The notes under the pieces: model-generated
The model's input: the letters and a program-made list of their open reading frames with translations, nothing else
Told to the model about the DNA's origin: nothing
The model's database searches: none
Assembly (NCBI GenBank): GCA_031771865.1
Contig: JASISA010000010.1
Location: 1,178,001 to 1,242,000, forward strand
Origin: Nothophaeocryptopus gaeumannii
Taxonomy: Eukaryota > Ascomycota > Dothideomycetes > Mycosphaerellales > Mycosphaerellaceae
DNA: 64,000 nucleotides
Direction: 5' to 3'
Shown: in pieces, positions 53,797-64,000 of the stretch
Layout: each line of letters starts with the position of its first letter
How positions within the stretch are numbered: position 1 is the stretch's first letter
Program-made: the position numbers and the translations under genes

Positions 53797-55447
53797 CTAA
53801 AGCTCATCGTGCTCAGCGACCTCATCATCATCAATGACCGCCTGCTTGACAGCCCCAGCAGCCTCCTTGACCTTCTCCTTGACCTTCTCGGCGACAGGGC
53901 TCTCAGTAGCAGCGGGTGCTTGTTGAGGCATGGAGTCAGTGTCGACAGCCTCGGTAGCTTCAGCCTCATATGTAACGTCGACCTTGTGGGAGGCGTTGTC
54001 GCGGATGAATTTGACGAGGTCCTCGACAGTGCGGTCACCATGGTAGTCAACTGGCTCGTCCTTGGAACCGGCCTTGAAGAACTTGATAGTAGGGAAACCC
54101 TGGACCTCACCTGGGACGTCGTTGGCAGTAGCGTCAACCTTGGCGATGACGATCTTGCCGATGTAGTCCTTGTACAAAGCGGCGAGCTGGTCGTACTTCG
54201 GAGCAAGAGACTTGCAGTGTCCACACCATGGAGCGTAGAACTCGAGCAGAACATCCGTCTTGTCATCAAGAACGATCTCATCGTAGTTCTTGGCGACGAC
54301 AACAGTGACCTGTCCAGCCTCTTGCTTCTCTGGAATCGGCTCGCTCTTGATGCTTGGCTCGATCTTGCCGGCAACGAAGTCCTTGACGAACTTGGCAATG
54401 TTCTTCTCGCTGAGGGACTTCTTGTCGCCAGCCTCGGTGAAGGGGAATTTCAGGTTCTTGGTGATGTCCTGGATGGCGAACGCGGGCCACTTGCCGACTT
54501 CGAGGTTGAGGTTGGAAGCGTGCTGGCCGAAAGCGTTGGCGTCGATGGTAGCGAAGTTCACCTTGCCCTTGTACTCTTCGGCGACTGACTTCAGGGTCTT
54601 TGCGAGCTCTTCGCGCTCCGCGGCCTCCTCGGCGAAGATGTAGGCAAGAGGAATGCCGGCCTAAAATCTGTTAGCGTCGCGATTCTCATGATGGTAGAGG
54701 TATTGCACCTACAGCCATGTAGTCAGAGTACGTCTCTGGGCCAACCTCCCCGATAAGAGGAGTAGCAGCGGTCTTGGCGAACTCGGTCAAGTCATCCTTG
54801 TTGAAACCCTTCTCGAACGTGTTCTTGCCCTCGTCGAAGGTCTTGTAGAGAACAACGGCTGGCTGCTTGACACCCGCAGCCTTCGCAAGCGCCTCGTCGC
54901 TGGTAGCGCCAAAGAGGTAGTCATCACGGAGAGACTCGGCAACCTCGGCGAAGGTAGCGTTGGAGGACTTGTCGTCGGCGGAGAAGTAGGCCACGAGCAC
55001 GACTTTGTCGGCGGTCTTGAACTCCTCGTGGGCCTCGATGGTCGCGATAATGGAAACAGCCGGGAGGGTCTGCTTAGTCATATAAGAGACGATGGCGTCT
55101 GCCTTTCGTTGACCGGCGTATGGGGAGATGTTCTCTATACCACGGAACACCTTGAGAGTTGGGTATCCCTCCACGCCATATTGCTGGCACAGGTCCTGCT
55201 CGGCGGTGCAGTCGACCTTGGCCAACGGGATCTCCTTGTCCTTGAGTGATGTTGCAGCCACCTCGAAATCTGGGGCCAGCGCCTTGCAGTGCCCGCACCA
55301 CGGCGCAAAGAATTCAATCAGTGCCAAAGGGTGTTTCTTGGCGAAGGTGTCGAAGGTGTCCTTGGTAAGGTCGTGAACGTCGGACGGCGCGGAGTCGGAC
55401 GCCGCGGACGCGAGGGCGGCGAGCCCAAGCACCATTGAGTAACGCAT
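53797..55447 (-). CDS. PDI1: Protein disulfide isomerase
   Basis: Two exons on the minus strand, 55447-54713 and 54660-53797, giving 532 aa in exact frame. A signal peptide (about 1-20) is followed by thioredoxin domain a with WCGHC (Cys51 and Cys54), domains b and b', and domain a' with WCGHC (Cys391 and Cys394). An acidic, Ala/Lys-rich C-terminal segment follows, ending in the ER-retention signal HDEL. It forms and reshuffles disulfides in the ER lumen. The arrangement a-b-b'-a' is standard and no part is missing. Confidence 0.97.
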
Positions 55448-56220
55448 GTTGTCGACTTCGCAAGGTCCTCTAAGCAGAAAGTTGGTTGTCGAAGAAGAAG
55501 GGGTGGAGAGTGCAGTGTCGAGGACTATTAAAGCGAGAAGCTGCTATGTGGCCTCAATTGAGGTCAGCTAGGTTTGGTCCAAGCTCCAAAGTCTAAAGCT
55601 GGTCAGGGTCCGTCGAGTCCACCCAACTGTTAAGAGCTCGTGAATATAACGCTAGTAGACTTCCGGGTTCTTGCTGTGAACACTTACGGTGAGGGCTTGG
55701 TCACTGAATTTGGCCCGTCGTTGGTGGTTCCTTGTGCTCCTACTCATTGCTGGTATGCCGATTTCAAAGCAGGGCGAGTTTCAGAACAGCTGTCAACTAC
55801 TGTAACCATATTGACTTTCCAGGAGCATGGTTCCCCACGAAATTAGTAGTGATTGAAGAGCGTAACTTTGTATGGCAGTTCCAAGAGCCATGTGTAGGAA
55901 TCACATGGCCCGTGAAACATAGTCGGTCGTTTGCTATACGAATCTCTGGTTCCTGCACCATGTGCCAGTGTGTCCATTATTGATGATGAGGCACATGGCA
56001 TTCACTTCATGCGCTTGGCACCTGGTCGCAGCACCGGACTTCTCCGCAACCGCGAACATGACTATCAGAGTTATCTCACCCCCTGCTTAACAATCAAATC
56101 CTAAGTAGTGAACGGACTACCGGTTGAAACATTCCTTTGTGTGAAAGTTGTCCTCAACATTCCTTTAACCCTCAGTCATCCATTCGTAACCTCGTGAAAC
56201 AGGATCTCCTGCATCAACTC
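55448..56220. other. Intergenic, 0.8 kb
   Basis: PDI1 promoter and 3' flank of the FAD monooxygenase. No supported gene. Confidence 0.5.
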
Positions 56221-57477
56221 CTACTCTTGCGCAAACGTATACCTAGGCAGATCGAACTGCTTCCCTTGCTGGACATTGAGCACCTTCCAAACCCCTGTCC
56301 AAGCTACCAACCAGAAAATCGTCCTCAGAATCGTGATACCCCAATGTGTCCTCGGGTTTAGCAGCTTCGGAGCTTTTCCATTCAATGGGATCGTCTGCAA
56401 CCTCTCCACGTATTCTCTGAGTCTCTCCTCATACTTCTTGAACGCAGCCTGTGGGTCGTCTTTGCTTGATGCGATTTCGCCAGCAAGCACATATGACCCA
56501 AGGATGGCGAGTGTCGTGCCTTGGCCGGTGTTACCAGAAGGTGCGTATGCCGCATCGCCGGTCACAACGCAGCGGCCTTGAGACCAGTGATCGAGCTTGA
56601 CTTGAGCAGTCTGCGCGAAGTAGAAGTCTGTGGCGTCCTTGAGACCTTGACGCGCTCGTTCTCCGAATCGACCAGGGAAGTTAGCGTACGCTTCTGCTAG
56701 AGCTGCTTTCTGATCGTCCACGGATTTGCCAAGCACAGATTCCAGCTTGTCGGATTTGTTGGTCTGGATCATGTAGCAAGAGACTTTGGAGGTGTCCTTC
56801 ACATTCAAAGGACGGATGAGGATAGTACGGCCGAGATCCGCATGTTGCCAGCGGGAATTGGGGGCGTCCTCTGGCTCGCCTTTCATGGAGAAGAACCCGC
56901 AGTACTGGTCGATGAACTTGCGATAGCAGTTCTTGCTGTCCTCAGCGCTCCAGGTCAACTTGCGCACTTTGGATCCTACACCGTCGCACCCGACGATGAA
57001 GGCGAAGTCCTCGGCTTTGTTCGTGTCGGTCAAGACAGCGGTGGCGTATTTCTCACTCTGTCGGATCTCCGAGACGGTGCAGCCGTAGCGATATGTAACA
57101 TTGGGTAGTTCGTCTGCTGCGTCCGCAAGGATCTTGGTGAGTGTGCCGCGAAGGATCTCGATCTCCTGAGTGAGGGAAAGAGAGCCTCCTTCTTCGTCAC
57201 CAGCGGTCCCCAGAGCTGCGACGACTTGCGATTTGTCGTCCAGGATAGCAAAGCCGCCTTCGTCGGTTTCATTGGATTTGATCTTTTCAAGAAGGCCCAT
57301 TCGATAAACCACTTCTACCGCAGGGCCTGTAATGTCGATTCCTTGGCCATATGTGAACTTGTCGGTTGATCGCTCAGCTACCGTAACTTCGAATCCTGCT
57401 TTGCCTAAATTGAAAGCGCATACGGCGCCTGCTGGCCCTCCGCCTACCACAAGGGCGCGGCGCGATGTTGGTGCCAT
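56221..57477 (-). CDS. FAD-dependent monooxygenase, TetX/PHBH-like
   Basis: An intronless 418 aa class A flavoprotein. It has ALVVGGGPAGAVCAFNLGKAG at the N-terminus, an acidic-ended strand (VTVAERS), VGCDGVGSKVR and RCVVTGDAAYAPSGNTGQGT. The C-terminus is hydrophobic (ITILRTIFWLVAWTGVWKVL) and could associate with a membrane. Family members hydroxylate aromatic or polyketide substrates; the substrate here is unknown. It is upstream of an MFS-type gene on the opposite strand. Confidence 0.88.
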   Translation of the reverse strand: MAPTSRRALVVGGGPAGAVCAFNLGKAGFEVTVAERSTDKFTYGQGIDITGPAVEVVYRMGLLEKIKSNETDEGGFAILDDKSQVVAALGTAGDEEGGSLSLTQEIEILRGTLTKILADAADELPNVTYRYGCTVSEIRQSEKYATAVLTDTNKAEDFAFIVGCDGVGSKVRKLTWSAEDSKNCYRKFIDQYCGFFSMKGEPEDAPNSRWQHADLGRTILIRPLNVKDTSKVSCYMIQTNKSDKLESVLGKSVDDQKAALAEAYANFPGRFGERARQGLKDATDFYFAQTAQVKLDHWSQGRCVVTGDAAYAPSGNTGQGTTLAILGSYVLAGEIASSKDDPQAAFKKYEERLREYVERLQTIPLNGKAPKLLNPRTHWGITILRTIFWLVAWTGVWKVLNVQQGKQFDLPRYTFAQE

Positions 57478-58641
57478 TCTGTTCTATGTGCAGACAGGAG
57501 GAAGCGGTAGACACCAGATGGGCAGCATTGAGGTTCCAGGATTCGCGTCCTACTTGATGAATGTTGCCCCGGGGGTTAAGATGGTGCAAAGTGCTCAATA
57601 ATTGAGACCGGAGACGACCGAGAAGCTGTGATGTTGACCAGTAGATCTTACCTCTGATCTTGCAGGAATCGCAGTTGTTTTATTTCACCACCACTGCCAG
57701 ACAACGTACGGAATCCGTCCGGCGAAAGGACTCCGTGTGTCGACGTCATGCCTCATTGTCTTTGGCCCATCTCTACGATCGCGTTGCGTCTTCATTGCGT
57801 GTGTTGTATCAGTTCCACGTAGCTCTTTTCAAAGTGCCAGCATGACGCCCTCGATCGAAAAGGCTGGTGTAGATGAATGGCAAGACCCGGGGTCGTCGTG
57901 AAGGTGGTGTTTTCTCGCGGCTAGTCCAAGCGTTGACGCGCCAAGGATTGAGACGCGCATTCTTAACGCGTTCTGAACTTCGCGTGCGTCTTCTGACAAC
58001 ATCATCACTGATCAATCTTTACCTACTCATCGACGCTGTCATCCTGAAAGTCGTGTTGGCCCGATGCAGAGCAGCCGAGGACGAAGGGCAGTTGGGAGCA
58101 GCTCGGCGAAGATAACTCATAGCAGCGATGGCCCAAGAAGCTAAGAGTCTCTGACAACGCAGTCCGAACACATGGAAGTACACCTCTATCAAGGCCGAGG
58201 GCGTCCAAAGATGCCCTCAGCGAATCCCTCTCCGTCGATATGCTCTTGATGTCAGTTGTGTATCAATACCAAGTCGCGCCCGGGCCGGGTGCAGATAAGA
58301 GGCTCTTATCTGGCCGACTAGGCGACATCTCTACGCTTGCCCAGCCAAACAACTCCAGTCGTACTCTCTCTCATTTGATAGTACCCGGCCCAGGTCTTCA
58401 ACGCATGCACACCAACAGGCGCGGAGCCCACGCGGCTGCGGAGAGGATGTGCGGGTGGAATGGGATAGGACAGTAATTGCCTGAAGGTTCAGTGTTGGGG
58501 GCAATTCTGCACGCGGGCAACTCCCAGTCTTGGCTTGATTAGAACCGTCACCAGAGAGGTATAGGTATAAAATGTGTCTCGTTTTGTCTGCCCAGATCTT
58601 TGGAAGGACCTCTTTTTGCGAGTGGCAGGTCTTTCTCTACA
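57478..58641. promoter_or_regulatory. Divergent promoter region (FAD monooxygenase / MFS) with TATA box
   Basis: 1.16 kb without a gene. TATAAAA at 58566-58572 lies 76 bp before the MFS start codon. Confidence 0.5.
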
Positions 58642-60420
58642 ATGTCTGATTTCCAAAGCCACCATGTCAAGAAGGCGGCTGATGATACCAATGAGCCAAT
58701 CAAGGACAACGCAATAGTCGAGACACAACCAGCTGGAGATCTCGGAGTTGGCTCACAAACAGAAGTCGTCGATTATGGCTACCTACGATCGATGAAGCTG
58801 AATGTCTTCTTTCGAAGCGTTCTCTTCCAGATGATCCTATTCGGAGCGTGCGTTGCCAACTCTTCAACAACACTAGACACATAGAGGCTGACACACGATC
58901 TATACACAGTCTCTCCCTCGTCGGTCCAGCAATGCAAGACGCCATAACAAATCTCGGAGGCGGAGGTCTCTCAAAGCCATACCTCGCCAATCTCGCCAAC
59001 TCCCTCAACTACGTGATGGGCTGCTTGACGACCGTTGCCGGAGGCCCTCTAATCAACAAACTCGGCATCAAATGGGCTTGCATGATCGCCGCCGTTGTGA
59101 TGCCACTGACCGGCAGCGCATATTACTGCAGCGCGAAGTTCAGCATCGACTCGTATTTGCTCGCTTCGCAGGTGATTGGTGGGATTGGAGGAGGGTTTTT
59201 GTATGTGGCGGAGACGACTGCAATGTTGGCGTATCCGCCGCAGGATGATCGAGGGTGAGAGAAGCGTCCTTTGGTTGAAGATCGCGGTACTGATGATGGA
59301 ATTCAGATTCTACCTGGGCATCTGGTCAGCCATGCGTAACTCTGGAAGCGTCATTGGTGGAGCTATCAATTTCTCTACGAACAACACTCAGTCCTCAGCG
59401 GGAGGGATCGCGTGGTCGACATACCTGATTTTTGTCGGATTCGGTAAGACCCTTTCAGAGTGACTCTCATTTCAACGACCGAGCTAACTTCTTGCATAGA
59501 ATGCACCGGCGTCATCTGGGCCTTCCTCCTCTCCCCAACCAAACGCGTCCGCCGTCGAGATGGCTCCAAAGTCCCCATGTCCGAAGAAATCACCTGGAAA
59601 CAAGAATTTGTCGCTCTTGGCCATCACTTAATGCATAGCAAAGTACGTTCCCACCCAATATCCCATCCTCGTAAATCCCTCACTGATCAATATCCAGACA
59701 TGGCTCGTCTTCATCCCAGCCTTCTACTCCTTCTTCTACGGCGGCACAATGGGAACCTACCTCTCCTTGCATTTCTCCGTCCGAGCTCGCGCGCTCTCAA
59801 CCCTGCTCGTCCCGACATGCGTCATCCCGCTAGTCATCGCCTATGGAAGACTTCTCGATTTGAAGCGTTGGTCGCGTGGTCGCCGTGCTTGGGTGGCTTT
59901 CGCTATGTGGTTGATTCCGCAAGTCGCGTGTTTTATTTGGATTGGGGTTGAGTATGGAAAGTTTGGGCAGTCGGAGCCGGCGTTGGATTATGGGGTGTAT
60001 GTATTCGAAAGCGAATGTGAAGGACAGAGGTTGCAGAGTGCTAATGATGATTACAGTGACACCCGCCGATGGGCCGAAGCCTACCTCCCGTACCTCATCA
60101 TCTTCGTCACTGGCTACTGGACACAACTGTCGCTTTACTGGTATCTTGGATGTCTGGCAACCGATATAGAGAACTCGTCTCGTACTGGTGGTTTGTTCCG
60201 CGCTTTTGAGACAGCGGGTCAGGCTGTTTCGTATGGCATCAATTCTGCTAGTGATGGAGATCATAGAATTCCGTTCTTCGTGAACTGTGCCGTGTTTGCG
60301 TTGGCTATACCCTGCGTTGTGGGATTGATACGGTTGGTTTCGAAGAGTGGAGATGATGCTGTTAATGGTGAAGAGGCGGCTGTGGGTGAGTTTGATGGGG
60401 ATGGGAAACGTGTCGATTAG
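58642..60420 (+). CDS. UNC93-like major facilitator membrane protein
   Basis: Six exons: 58642-58847, 58910-59254, 59307-59443, 59500-59642, 59698-59996 and 60057-60420, giving 497 aa in exact frame. It has a hydrophilic N-terminus and about 11-12 transmembrane helices. Conserved segments include SLVGPAMQDAITNLGGGG, INKLGIKWACM, SQVIGGIGGGFLYVAETTAML, LGIWSAMRNSGSVIGGAINF and FRAFETAGQAVSYGINS, the hallmark of the fungal UNC93-like MFS group. Substrate unknown. The last intron (59997-60056, 60 bp) is a multiple of three and has no stop, so it can be read through. Note the best donor is GTATGT at 59997, not the upstream GTGTAT. Confidence 0.88.
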
Positions 60421-60699
60421 AGATACCTGGGTGAATCCTGTATCTCTCGAGTGCGTATAAATTTCCAGATGTTCCCCGTGCTCTTGGTTGAATCTGCCGC
60501 TTCCCGCTAGTACCCTGGACGTTTGGCGAAGCTGAGCGAGCTGATGGAAGGAGCGTCCATGAGGTTGAAGACCCACTGTCTCTTCTTTTCCTTTGCATTG
60601 TGTGGACGTTGGTGCGCCGTATAGACTGATGAGAGTTTCTTCGAGCAAGACACTTCGTACCTTGGTCTACACGTATGGAGCAAGCCGAGCTCAGCGTGG

Positions 60700-61091
60700 T
60701 TCGCAAGTGGATCTCGAAGATTCGTGTTTGTTCTTCAAGTTTGCCTTCCGCTTCGAGCTGTTGGTAGTATTCGCCCTGTAGTTCCGTCAGCCAACAATGC
60801 GGTATTTCTCGGGACGAAGATGATACTCACATCCATAATCCCATGAACATATGCAGTACCGACAAGCGTAAAGTGCGCATCTTGCTGACGCAAAATGAGA
60901 GGATGTTCTCCCCCGTCAAGGAGACAGACGCAACCGTCAGCCTCCGTTAAAGGAGGCGCCATGCCCATCCGGCCGTTTTCACTCGTGAAGAAGACTCGGT
61001 TTTCGCTACGACTCCACAGAGTACGTACATAATCTTCAGCGGCCATAGACAAAGCCCCCAACTCTGGACTGCGCGATGACAAGAAAGACAT
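60700..61091 (-). pseudogene. C-terminal relic of a HET-domain (heterokaryon incompatibility) protein
   Basis: Minus-strand exons 61091-60831 and from 60775 down, joined by a 55 bp intron, read as the C-terminal region typical of HET proteins: FFTSENGRMGMAPP, GCVCLLDGGEHPLILR, FTLVGTAYVHGIMD/GEYYQQLEAEGKLEEQTRIFEIH. The N-terminal HET domain proper is missing; the upstream sequence up to 61888 does not contain it. The downstream end is unclear, since the frame runs on to 60362 and would overlap the MFS coding exon. A relic is the likeliest reading. Confidence 0.6.
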
Positions 61092-61888
61092 ATATCCAGC
61101 GAGATGATCAGGACTTAGTCTGGCAATCTGTTGCGTCGAATCTCTAGCCGCATGTCAGAGATGTTGCTAAGTCTGTATGGGGAACTACCGCAAGCCAAGG
61201 ACATAGTCTCGCAATTCAATGTCCGTTCATAGCATCCCTGATAGGATCCATGAGTCTCTCTGCTCAGTGGTTTTAGGTAGGGTTGAAAGGAATGAAGTCG
61301 ATTGCTATCTCCACCGATCTCCGACTCCCACATGCACCCTGTGTCGTTTCGTTTCATTGACCCTGTTCTGGAAGCTATGTGACATCCTTCGAAGTTCTCC
61401 ATATCTCTGGACGAAACATGCGGACGAGTGCGTCGAGGTGGAAGGCGTTCTCAGCGTCCGCTAAATGGTGGATATGAGCAAGCCCACCACCAACCACATC
61501 CCTTTCCTCAAAGCTGACAAGCTCCAAGTCCGCTTTGCCATAATATGCTCAACAGAATCTTCCTCTATAAGCTGCGTCCACACACATTCGTTACAGTCAT
61601 TCGTTTGATCGCTTTCGTTGAATGTGGGTGCAGTGACATTTTGTTTGCGCTGGGTTCGATTCCGGATTTCATTTTGCGGGTTTGTTTTTGCTGCTTGAGA
61701 ATATCTGGTGAGATGTCCGGAGGCTGTAGTAGTACTGAATGGAGCGGGTGTCTGTACATATCTGGTGTCTTGTCAGAGCGGAGTATCTTACACTATACAT
61801 ACACTCTTCTCCCATAGTCGCGCTTCATCTATGACTGTTTCTCCGCGCTTTTCAATGTATTGGTACTCCATGCATTCGGCCTAAAAAA
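61092..61888. other. Intergenic, 0.8 kb
   Basis: No supported gene. The missing HET domain is not found here. Confidence 0.5.
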
Positions 61889-63109
61889 TCACCCATCGTT
61901 AGCATTGAGATGCAGTTTCACCCAATTGCGGATATCCAACCTTCTGAACAACATCGTCATCATCGCTCTTCCCTTCCCTTTGTCTTCCTCCTGGCGTGCC
62001 AGCCACCAGCTCAACTCTCCATACAGAACCTGCTCTCTCTTGCCCAGAACATCCAGTCCGCGCTCCTCGCACGCAATGAGCACTTCATCGAATGCCAACT
62101 TCATGGCTCCGCCGTATTTCAGCAACAGCGCGTCGTCAGTCGCTACATAGGCGAGATGTTTCGATATCCCTCTCCTCAGCAGAAACGAAGGCGGAGGCAA
62201 TTGCACCAAATCCCACAGCCTATTATGCAAATTCAACGAACTGCTCAAATGAAACAATTGATCATCCCTCAAATTTCCCAGCGCATATCTCGCATACTCC
62301 TCATGCGCCATAGACCATTCCACACTCGCCAAATGAGCCATCCCCTTTGAGGAAAGCGCAGAGTCAGAAGTTGTTATCTGTTCAGGCGTCGGTTCCGCAA
62401 TGCCTTGTCTAAAAGCCCTTTTCCTCCTCTCCTCCACCTTCTTCCTCATCCCAGCCACCTGTTTCGGAATCCGACATGTCCCCGGCACAGCAGACGGGAT
62501 AAAAGGTACCAGAAGTGGTAACCACTCCCCAAACAGCGCAACCAGCAATCCGAAGAATGGCAGTTTTCCGATATCGTGGTTATTCCTCTCCAAGAGCTGG
62601 AATTCTCCTCTCGTCAAAAACTCCCTTCTCTTGCTCTCCGGGATATTTTGAAACTTCTGGACTGCAGCAGCGGCCGCGACGCGGGTTTTGAGCAGTTTGA
62701 CGGCTTGGTGATTAAACCAGACTGCTTTTATACCGCGCCAGTAGAAGGAGCCATATGTGCGGCCGATGCGGTAATAGTAGTGGAAGACATTTGAGGTTTC
62801 GCCGCGGTTGGGGAGGTTCAGTGGAGGTGGGACGGTACTGCGTGGAGGGTTTATGGGATCGCCTTTGCGCAAGCCTTGGATTTCGACGAGGGCTGATTTC
62901 TCGTGGAGGGCGAGGTCATCTCTCTTTTGCGGAGTGGAGGTTTGGGAGGCATATCGACGACGGATATTGGCATACGCAAAGACGGGTTTCTTTGCTCGGT
63001 GGACGAAGCTCGTGTGGTACAGAATGGCTATTGGCGCATGGTGTTGGGTCCGATGCTTGGAGATGCTCGAGACAGCGCCAACGCAACTGCTCGACCACTT
63101 TGTTGTCAT
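61889..63109 (-). CDS. LETM1-domain mitochondrial protein
   Basis: An intronless 406 aa gene. The basic N-terminus (MTTKWSSSCVGAVSSISKHRTQ...) looks like a mitochondrial presequence. An inner-membrane helix follows (LPFFGLLVALFGEWLPLLVPFIP), and then the LETM1 ribosome-binding-like domain (IPKQVAGMRKKVEERRKRAF, LRDDQLFHLSSSLNLHNR). Family members (Mdm38, Ylh47, LETM1) affect K+/H+ exchange and mitochondrial ribosome attachment. This copy is shorter than Mdm38 and is probably the divergent LETM1-domain paralogue of filamentous fungi. Confidence 0.85.
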   Translation of the reverse strand: MTTKWSSSCVGAVSSISKHRTQHHAPIAILYHTSFVHRAKKPVFAYANIRRRYASQTSTPQKRDDLALHEKSALVEIQGLRKGDPINPPRSTVPPPLNLPNRGETSNVFHYYYRIGRTYGSFYWRGIKAVWFNHQAVKLLKTRVAAAAAVQKFQNIPESKRREFLTRGEFQLLERNNHDIGKLPFFGLLVALFGEWLPLLVPFIPSAVPGTCRIPKQVAGMRKKVEERRKRAFRQGIAEPTPEQITTSDSALSSKGMAHLASVEWSMAHEEYARYALGNLRDDQLFHLSSSLNLHNRLWDLVQLPPPSFLLRRGISKHLAYVATDDALLLKYGGAMKLAFDEVLIACEERGLDVLGKREQVLYGELSWWLARQEEDKGKGRAMMTMLFRRLDIRNWVKLHLNANDG

Positions 63110-63554
63110 TGCATCGGAACAATGCTGATAAGGGAAAGAAGAGTCGTGGTCAGCGTAAAGTGTTTACTTGAATCGCGAAAATCGCGCTCGAGGTCCACGC
63201 TTGTGATGAGATCATCAATTCGTAATTTGGACACGCTCGGACCTTCACCTTCACATGCGGGATTTTGAATACCGATGCGGCGTTCCATGGGTCAGTGCAT
63301 ACGGAGTGCAATGTCTATCAAATTGTTTCAACTGTCCACTTTGTACGATGTGTATGCTATAATATAGAGTCAATGCCTTCGAACGATGCTGGTCCGCATA
63401 ATGGTTAGGGCTGAGCAAGTTCAGCTACGGCTGATGTGGTTTAGAGTTAGCGATACATGCAGTAAAGATGTAGAACACAACATATGTAGCCAAGCGCAAG
63501 GGAAGGACGAAGCCCGGGATTGTTCGAGTTCAAGCACTCCATTAAGATAACCAG
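63110..63554. promoter_or_regulatory. Divergent promoter region
   Basis: 445 bp between two start codons. Nothing specific recognised. Confidence 0.5.
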
Positions 63555-64000
63555 ATGCCGATTCACGCTCTTCTGGGGGCGACAGGAGGCACTGGTTCGG
63601 CAGTCCTCCAGAGCCTCACCAATTCACCATCGACGACTCAGCTATCTCTCAACATCTTCGTCCGATCTAGAAACAAGCTATTCGCAAGATCCCCAAATCA
63701 CGAGATTGAGCCAAAACTGCCAATTCGTTTCTTCGAAGGCCAAGTCTCCAACCACGAAGTACTAGTCCAATGCCTCCGGGACGCAGAAGTCATCTACAAC
63801 TGCGTCGCAACCAACGAGTCCAAGCCCGGCACGGACGTCGCCCGCTCATCAGCACAAGCGATCATAGATGCACTTAATCAGATCCGAGAGGAACAGGGAC
63901 AAGCCTTCAAACCGCCAACAGTCCTGATGAATCGGTCAATGGGCGAAAACCCCAAATTCCCTCTTCCAGCAGACACGCCAGCGATAGCTCGATGGCTACT
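63555..64000 (+). CDS. NAD(P)-binding (NmrA-like) protein, 3' partial
   Basis: The frame is open from ATG 63555 to the window end (148 codons). It starts MPIHALLGATGGTGSAVLQSL with the GATGGTG dinucleotide-binding motif of atypical short-chain dehydrogenases, then LSLNIFVRSRNKLF, and VIYNCVATNESKPGTDVA. This is the NAD(P)-binding/NmrA-like fold seen in fungal isoflavone-reductase-like proteins and averufin oxidase A-like proteins. The C-terminal part lies outside the window, so the exact family cannot be decided. Confidence 0.8.
   Translation, partial: MPIHALLGATGGTGSAVLQSLTNSPSTTQLSLNIFVRSRNKLFARSPNHEIEPKLPIRFFEGQVSNHEVLVQCLRDAEVIYNCVATNESKPGTDVARSSAQAIIDALNQIREEQGQAFKPPTVLMNRSMGENPKFPLPADTPAIARWL

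Noticed and set aside
61115..61402. Minus-strand frame as the missing N-terminal HET exon
   Set aside because: It has no HET signature and ends at a stop just before the C-terminal relic, and no splice sites join them.
63390..63450. CCGCATAATGGTTAGGG resembling a tRNA D-arm
   Set aside because: No matching anticodon arm or T-arm was found downstream.

Overview
The window is nuclear DNA of a filamentous ascomycete, most likely a dothideomycete (Capnodiales/Mycosphaerellales-like; this taxonomic level is inference). Evidence: compact intron-poor genes with 47-97 bp introns (GTRNGY donors, CTRAC-type branch points, YAG acceptors), a WSC sensor, atg4, an HDEL-tailed PDI, an H2A ending in SQEL, a fused fungal-type BioDA, and HET and rhodopsin-family relics. 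There are no operons, CRISPR arrays or bacterial signals, and no rRNA or tRNA gene was found.

Layout. 0-20 kb: the 3' part of a SRO7/tomosyn-family gene, a gene-free stretch of almost 4 kb, a WSC-domain cell-wall sensor, the nucleolar helicase DHR2, a KLHDC4-type kelch protein divergent from a proline iminopeptidase, an FSH-type serine hydrolase divergent from a salicylate-hydroxylase-like monooxygenase, and a disordered conserved fungal protein. 21-26 kb: a divergent H2B/H2A pair with a strikingly symmetric promoter, then a divergent pair of mitochondrial genes (KGD2 and a complex I LYR subunit). 26-31 kb: a two-gene biotin cluster, bioF and bifunctional bioDA, sharing a 308 bp promoter. 31-42 kb: housekeeping genes SQS1, ATG4, OTU1 and RSC1/2, and a small orphan protein.

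43-53 kb is the accessory part: a small hypothetical protein, a secreted bicupin oxalate decarboxylase, a GST-like protein, a HpcH/HpaI aldolase, a decayed rhodopsin-family membrane protein, an FAD monooxygenase and a 5'-truncated DAO-type oxidoreductase. It looks like a catabolic neighbourhood that is partly eroding. 53-64 kb returns to PDI1, another FAD monooxygenase, an UNC93-like MFS transporter, a C-terminal HET-protein relic, a LETM1-domain mitochondrial protein and the start of an NAD(P)-binding (NmrA-like) protein cut off by the window end.

Exon boundaries were worked out by hand from splice sites, frame continuity and family similarity. For most multi-exon genes the exon lengths sum to an exact number of codons. 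No entirely new system was proven. The best candidates for follow-up are the nested inverted repeats centred in the H2A/H2B promoter, the biotin pair, and the decaying 43-53 kb region.
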